From assembly GCF_918797505.1 (NCBI RefSeq), contig NC_092801.1, positions 14,136,001 to 14,200,000 of the forward strand: DNA of 64,000 bases. Direction: 5' to 3'. Positions within the stretch are counted from its first letter, which is position 1; each line of letters opens with the position of its first letter. Of the stretch, positions 59,671 to 64,000 are shown piece after piece. Both the position numbers and the translations under genes were made by a program. Under the pieces are notes generated by a model. The model was given only the letters and a program-made list of their open reading frames with translations, was not told the DNA's origin and did not search any database. Origin of the DNA: Bemisia tabaci. Lineage: Eukaryota > Arthropoda > Insecta > Hemiptera > Aleyrodidae.

Positions 59671-60122
59671 AGGTGATTCGATGGACGCCATATTTTGTGT
59701 CAGAACGGCATGCGATTTATCGCATCAATTGGTTCCATTTTTTCGGCTACCCGTCATTTTTCTCCAATTTTGAGATCGCAATTCTGTTGTCAGGAGACTC
59801 AGGAGACTAAAGCACTCACTTACCAATTTTCACAAAGAAATCCAACGTATTAAAGGCGTGGTTTTTTTTAGAGAGAAAATATCGCATTCGAGGGCAGTTT
59901 CGATATCAGTATCGAATGCGATGTTTTCTCTCTGAAAAAACCACGCCTTTATTACGTTGAATTTTTTTTGTTAAAATTGGTAAGTGAGTGCTTTAGTCTC
60001 CTGACAATAGAATTGCGATCTCGAAATTGGAGAAAAATGACGAGTAGCTGAAAAAGTGGAACCAATTGATGCGATATACCGCATGCCGTACTGACACGAA
60101 ATATGGCGTCCATCGAATGACC
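59671..60122. mobile_element. Palindromic foldback element
   Basis: AGGTGATTCGATGGACGCCA and GGCGTCCATCGAATGACCT close the element; CGATATCAGTATCG lies near its centre. Confidence 0.85.
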
Positions 60123-60894
60123 TCAACCAAAATTTCACGTAAAACTTGATGCGCACAACAAAAATTACCGAAATCGACTCCTTACGAAGATATTTAATGA
60201 TTCTTGATGCGTGAATTCAAATCACCCGCTCATGAAAACTCAATGCTTTACGTGACTCAGTGACTCACATCGAGCGCTAAATGTTATCATGGCAGTCTCT
60301 GCGATATAAAAATCTGGCAACCTCAATCTTGACTCTTTGGTTCAGCTATAGCAAGTTGCTTATAGTCTAAACAACATATGGTGGGAAATGAACATTGCTC
60401 GATTGAGAAGCTTGCTGAAACCGTTGTAGTGCACGATCTGACTCACGCGTAGAGATTTGAGTTTCTTGTCAGCGGGTAGTTCAAATTCCTCGTAACCAAT
60501 GTGAAATTAAAACGTTAATATCTTTGTTAGGAGTTGGTTTCAGTAATTTTCGTTGCGCAAATCGTGTTTGTCGTGAAATTTTCGTCAGGAAATGTGTATC
60601 AGAATGCTTATCTTTGAAACTTGTCTAGTGGTAGGGCTAGCCTCTAGTAGAAAATTTCACTAGGAAACCAATAGAGCCACTTTTAGAACATCAACTTTTT
60701 GAAAGACGGAGTCATAAGTGTTTAACGTTTCCAAATGTTATCGACGTCTCCTTTTGACTCGGACCACTGTGGGCCGGAGCGCCTCCTCGCGGACAACAAC
60801 GACGCCTCCACTTTAATTCGTTTTTGATAGTGCTCGAAACCAGAGTTTCCCCAATGAAGGAGCGCGCATGTCTGCTCCGAGGTTGGAAGGTTGA

Positions 60895-61495
60895 ACTGAA
60901 AAAGATAAGGAAGAAGAAGAAGACAAAGATGAGAGAGGAGAAGCAGATGAAAGGGAAGGAGAGTAAAAATATGAGGTGGTAGATGAGGAGAAAGATACAG
61001 AAGAAGAGGAAAAGAAGAAGAGAGAGGAGGGATAAGGGATCGAAAAGGATATAGTAAAGAAGGAGAGAAAAAAGGATGAGGATGGGAAAATTATGGAAAG
61101 AATGGAGGGGAAGATACAGGGGAAAAGGGAGAGTATGAAGAAGCAACGAATGCACAAAGAGGAGAGAAAAATAAAAAAAAGAGGAGCAACAAAATGTGTA
61201 AAGAAGGAGAAAAAAAGAAGAAAATGAAGAAGAAAGGGTAGAAGGAAAAATACAGGTAGAAAAGTAGAAAGAAGACAAGGGAAAATAAATTCTTCCTGCT
61301 CCTGTACTTCCTTCCTCTTTCTTATTCCTTCATATCCATTCCAGTTTATCCTTCTATCTATTTCCTTTCTTATTCCTTTTTGTCCCTATTCCTTAAGATC
61401 TTCTTATCTTTCGTCTAGACTTTATTCCTCTTCATCTTCCTCACCTCCCACTTTTTCTTAATTCTCTACTACTTTTTTCTTCTCTTCTTTTCCCG
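60895..61495. repeat. Purine-rich tract followed by pyrimidine-rich tract
   Basis: About 390 bases of A/G-rich sequence (GAAGAAGAAGA, GAGAGAGGAG) switch near 61290 to about 200 bases of C/T-rich sequence. The pair could fold back loosely or form triplex DNA. Long frames here are artefacts of composition. Confidence 0.75.
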
Positions 61496-61591
61496 TTTGC
61501 GTTTTTCCCGCTTTCTTGTGATCTCTAACGCTAAACAGAAATTCAAAGACTCAAGACTGTTGAGCCAAGATCCAATTGTCACTGCTGTATA

Positions 61592-61848
61592 CTGCCGTGC
61601 TAAGGAAGAACTCCATATGAGCATTCGAAAGTTGCCAAATTTCTGCCTAAAAGAATCTTTATTTATGAAGAAAGTTGAGAATATTTTTCTTTGAAAATTT
61701 CAGACTTTTTAGGTTAAATCACTAACGAAACCCTATGAAAAATCGGGAGAGAAATATTCATTAATACTTTTCCTGAAAAATTCTTTTTTGTCGAATGAAA
61801 TTTGGCAACGCCTAAAGGTTCATACGGCATTCTTCCTCAGCACGGCAG
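61592..61848. mobile_element. MITE of the CTGCCGTGCTAAGGAAGAA family, TA target
   Basis: Ends CTGCCGTGCTAAGGAAGAA / TTCTTCCTCAGCACGGCAG, flanked by TATA on both sides. It is the cleanest copy of the family here. Confidence 0.85.
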
Positions 61849-62384
61849 TATAGTAAAAATGGCCAGCATGACGTTCAATGAATTGAACATAAATCGTTCA
61901 AATGTCTCAAAAGCGGCAGCATTGCTTTTTTCACTGATCGCTGAAGAAGTGCGTGATCATAGTCGTGTTTGACGGTTCTAATGAGCTTGCCTCTTTTACC
62001 GCCATCGCACTTATTTGCAACCGCCGGCCGTCGGCGCGCAGTGGATCGAGTCAACAGGAGAGCTCGGACAAATTTCGGAAACTTTTAACGCTTATGACTC
62101 CGTTCATACAAAACTTTTAGGTTCTAAAAGTAGCTCCATTGATTTTATCCTAAATCTTGTCTTCCAGAGACACCCCTTGAAACCTAAATTGTGACGAAAT
62201 AAACATCAACATTTACAGTTTTAGTCCAAAATGTTATGTCCGACCTCTCCAATCGAATCGATCCGCTGAGCGGCGGAGCCTAAAGATTCTGGAAATTTAT
62301 GATCATCAGGCATTAAAGCTAACTACGCGCGGATCATCAAATAAAGTATTGAAGAATTGGAATTATGTGTAGGCAGCCTCAAGC

Positions 62385-62640
62385 TTCCGTGCTTGGGAAG
62401 AATGTCGTATGAACATTCAGACTTGCCAAAACCCCCTCGAAGAAATATCAATTTTTTTTTAGAAAGTCGTGAATATTTTTTCTTGATATTTTCATACAAT
62501 TTAGATTGGATTCTTAATGAGATTCTCTGAAAATTTTGAGGGGAAATATCCGCAAGTTTCCCTGAAAATTCTTGTTTTATCACAGGAGATTTGGCGACAT
62601 TCATGAGCTCATGCTGTGTTTTTCCGCAACACTAGCCGTG
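62385..62640. mobile_element. Diverged MITE of the same family
   Basis: CCGTGCTTGGGAAGAATGTCG and GTGTTTTTCCGCAACACTAGCCG mark the ends; strongly diverged. Confidence 0.55.
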
Positions 62641-63570
62641 TTGTTTCGTGTTGAATCTTGTAAATGAGAAAGTTTGAAATTGAGTAGGCTTTTTTGTCGG
62701 ACATACGCTCGAACATGAAACTACTCGATTAAAACTTCTAGGCGTTATTAAGAATGCGGTAAGGAGGTGCGTTTCAGTACATTCCATTGGTGAAAGTAAA
62801 ATATTTGCGTGAGGAATTTTTCGAAAATATGGATTAATAACCTGCCAATTCGATTTTGTTTTGGTTAGAATTTTAAAACAGCTCACAGCTCAATAGCTGT
62901 GCGTATTGCATATCAAAAATATTGAAGGAAATTTGATTCTCCTTACGCTTACAGCGTAATCTACCTAATGTTTAAAATTTAAAATATAGCGAGCGCACCT
63001 ATATTATGAACCAGCAGGAAACCCATGTTACGCACACTGAAAACGCCCGGCATTCAGCAATCAGTGTAATTAGTGATCAGTAACAAATTTTGTTTCTGTA
63101 TTTTTATTTACTTTTTCAAAATTGTCGAGTCGCATTGGTTTGATAAAAATACAGAGATTAGTGGTATCAATCATAGAATTTTTCTTGTAATATTTGCGAA
63201 GTATTAAATAATAATTCAAAGGCCACTGTTTGTTAAAATCCTATAAATATTGGCGAAGCTCACGCATTTCAGTTTTTGCCAGGTGATTGCAGCCGTTCAC
63301 TGGGCTGGGAAGAGTGGAAGACCATTAAGACGTTTATATCATTCTCACTTATTAAACTTTATTGGTAAAGTTGTCACGTCACATTATTTTTAAAAATACT
63401 TTGAATTTCATCCAGGTATGGTATATGTTCTCCTGTTCTTACGATTTATGAGATATTTTGGGTTGTGGAGATGGGTCTATTGTGTATCACGTATGGTTGG
63501 GTTGTATATAGTAGTGTTATAAGGAAAGGGGGTTCAAAAATGCCAAAAAAATGTATAAAGTGCCGCCATA
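62641..63570. other. Spacer, no gene seen
   Basis: AT-rich, no domain-bearing frame and no repeat with clear ends. Confidence 0.4.
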
Positions 63571-63633
63571 GAGACGGAGATTCTCAGACACCGCAAACGA
63601 TAAATGTGATTACGGACTTACGCCGTCAATATG

Positions 63634-63850
63634 CGCAATGCGAGAAGTATTCTTCTGACCTTGTAGGCGCTAATATGCGCCGCTCGCCGACCGCACCGTT
63701 TTGCGCAATGCGAGAAGTTTTCCTGCGGGCTTGTAGGCGCTAACATGCGCCTCTCGCCAACCGCACTGTTTGGCGCAATGCGCGAAGTATTCTTGCGATC
63801 TTATAGACGCTAATATGCGTCTCTGACCGCACTGTGTTCAGCGCAATTAT
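63634..63850 (+). repeat. 70-bp tandem repeat, three units
   Basis: GCGCAATGCG recurs at 63634, 63704 and 63774 (period 70), then a partial unit. The units contain AGAAGTxTTC, TTGTAGGCGCTAAxATGCGCC and TCGCC(A/G)ACCGCAC. The same units occur at 52375 and 56440. Confidence 0.9.
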
Positions 63851-64000
63851 TCAAACTTACTTTAAAATATTTACTTCAAAATTATTACGGAATTACGTTC
63901 TATAGTATGTTGAAAGAGGAAATGGTTATGGCAATTAGCATTCTTGAATCCTGAGGTGTCCATTTTCTAGTTCAGGTAGTGAAATGCTACAAATAATCCC

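Noticed and set aside
59402..59773. Arg/Ala-rich protein in a GC-rich patch
   Set aside because: Composition-driven frame that runs into a foldback element; related GC-rich patches at 57840 and 61975 have different frames.
60712..61278. Phe/Ser/Leu-rich multi-pass membrane protein (188 codons)
   Set aside because: It is the complement of the purine-rich low-complexity tract.

Overview
The window is eukaryotic nuclear DNA, most likely from an insect or another arthropod. The evidence is phase-1 splice junctions, zinc-finger terminal exons of the lola/BTB-ZF kind, a tRNA-derived SINE, hAT- and mariner-like MITEs with clear target duplications, and Polinton (Maverick/adintovirus) elements of arthropod type. 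A hemipteran host is only a guess. There are no bacterial operons or ribosome binding sites.

Bases 1-28000 are a nest of endogenous Polintons. Element B (12200-27153) has both ends: terminal inverted repeats opening AGTAGGGTGAAAATG and a 6-bp target duplication GAGTAA. From the left it carries chromodomain integrase, two fiber-like proteins, a DUF8207-like acidic protein and packaging ATPase (all minus strand); then phospholipase A2/pX-like minor protein, adenain-like protease, penton and major capsid protein (plus strand); then two small unknown proteins, protein-primed DNA polymerase B and its zinc-finger N-terminal part (minus strand); and finally two small accessory genes of 134 and 110 codons (plus strand). 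Element A (1-6799) is the integrase-side part of a near-identical copy in the opposite orientation; its capsid and polymerase half lies beyond the left edge. At 6799 its end runs directly into A2 (6800-8764), the accessory-gene end of another copy. Region D (8765-11477) ends in a diverged Polinton terminus with a 100-bp tandem array. Element B itself interrupts an older, decayed Polinton, C, represented by a split 110-aa gene and an integrase pseudogene at 27379-27999.

The Polinton genes form a virus-like set: capsid (major capsid protein, penton), maturation protease, packaging ATPase, membrane-active phospholipase, fiber-like proteins, polymerase and integrase. Many transcription units share a TATAAATAGTAT-type box, which suggests coordinated expression. 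In B all cores are open except a frame break between the zinc-finger part and the polymerase.

From 28.2 to 30.4 kb there is one gene for an AAA-ATPase-like/PD-(D/E)XK protein of bacterial type, apparently with a short intron near its 5' end. From 30.4 to 64 kb the DNA is mostly host intergenic or intronic sequence packed with nested MITEs and foldback elements, a SINE, a ~2.3-kb tandem segmental duplication carrying a symmetric phase-1 exon, and two candidate alternative zinc-finger 3' exons (43854 and 46883) in the same splice phase. These exons suggest that 40-47 kb lies inside a plus-strand host transcription-factor gene.
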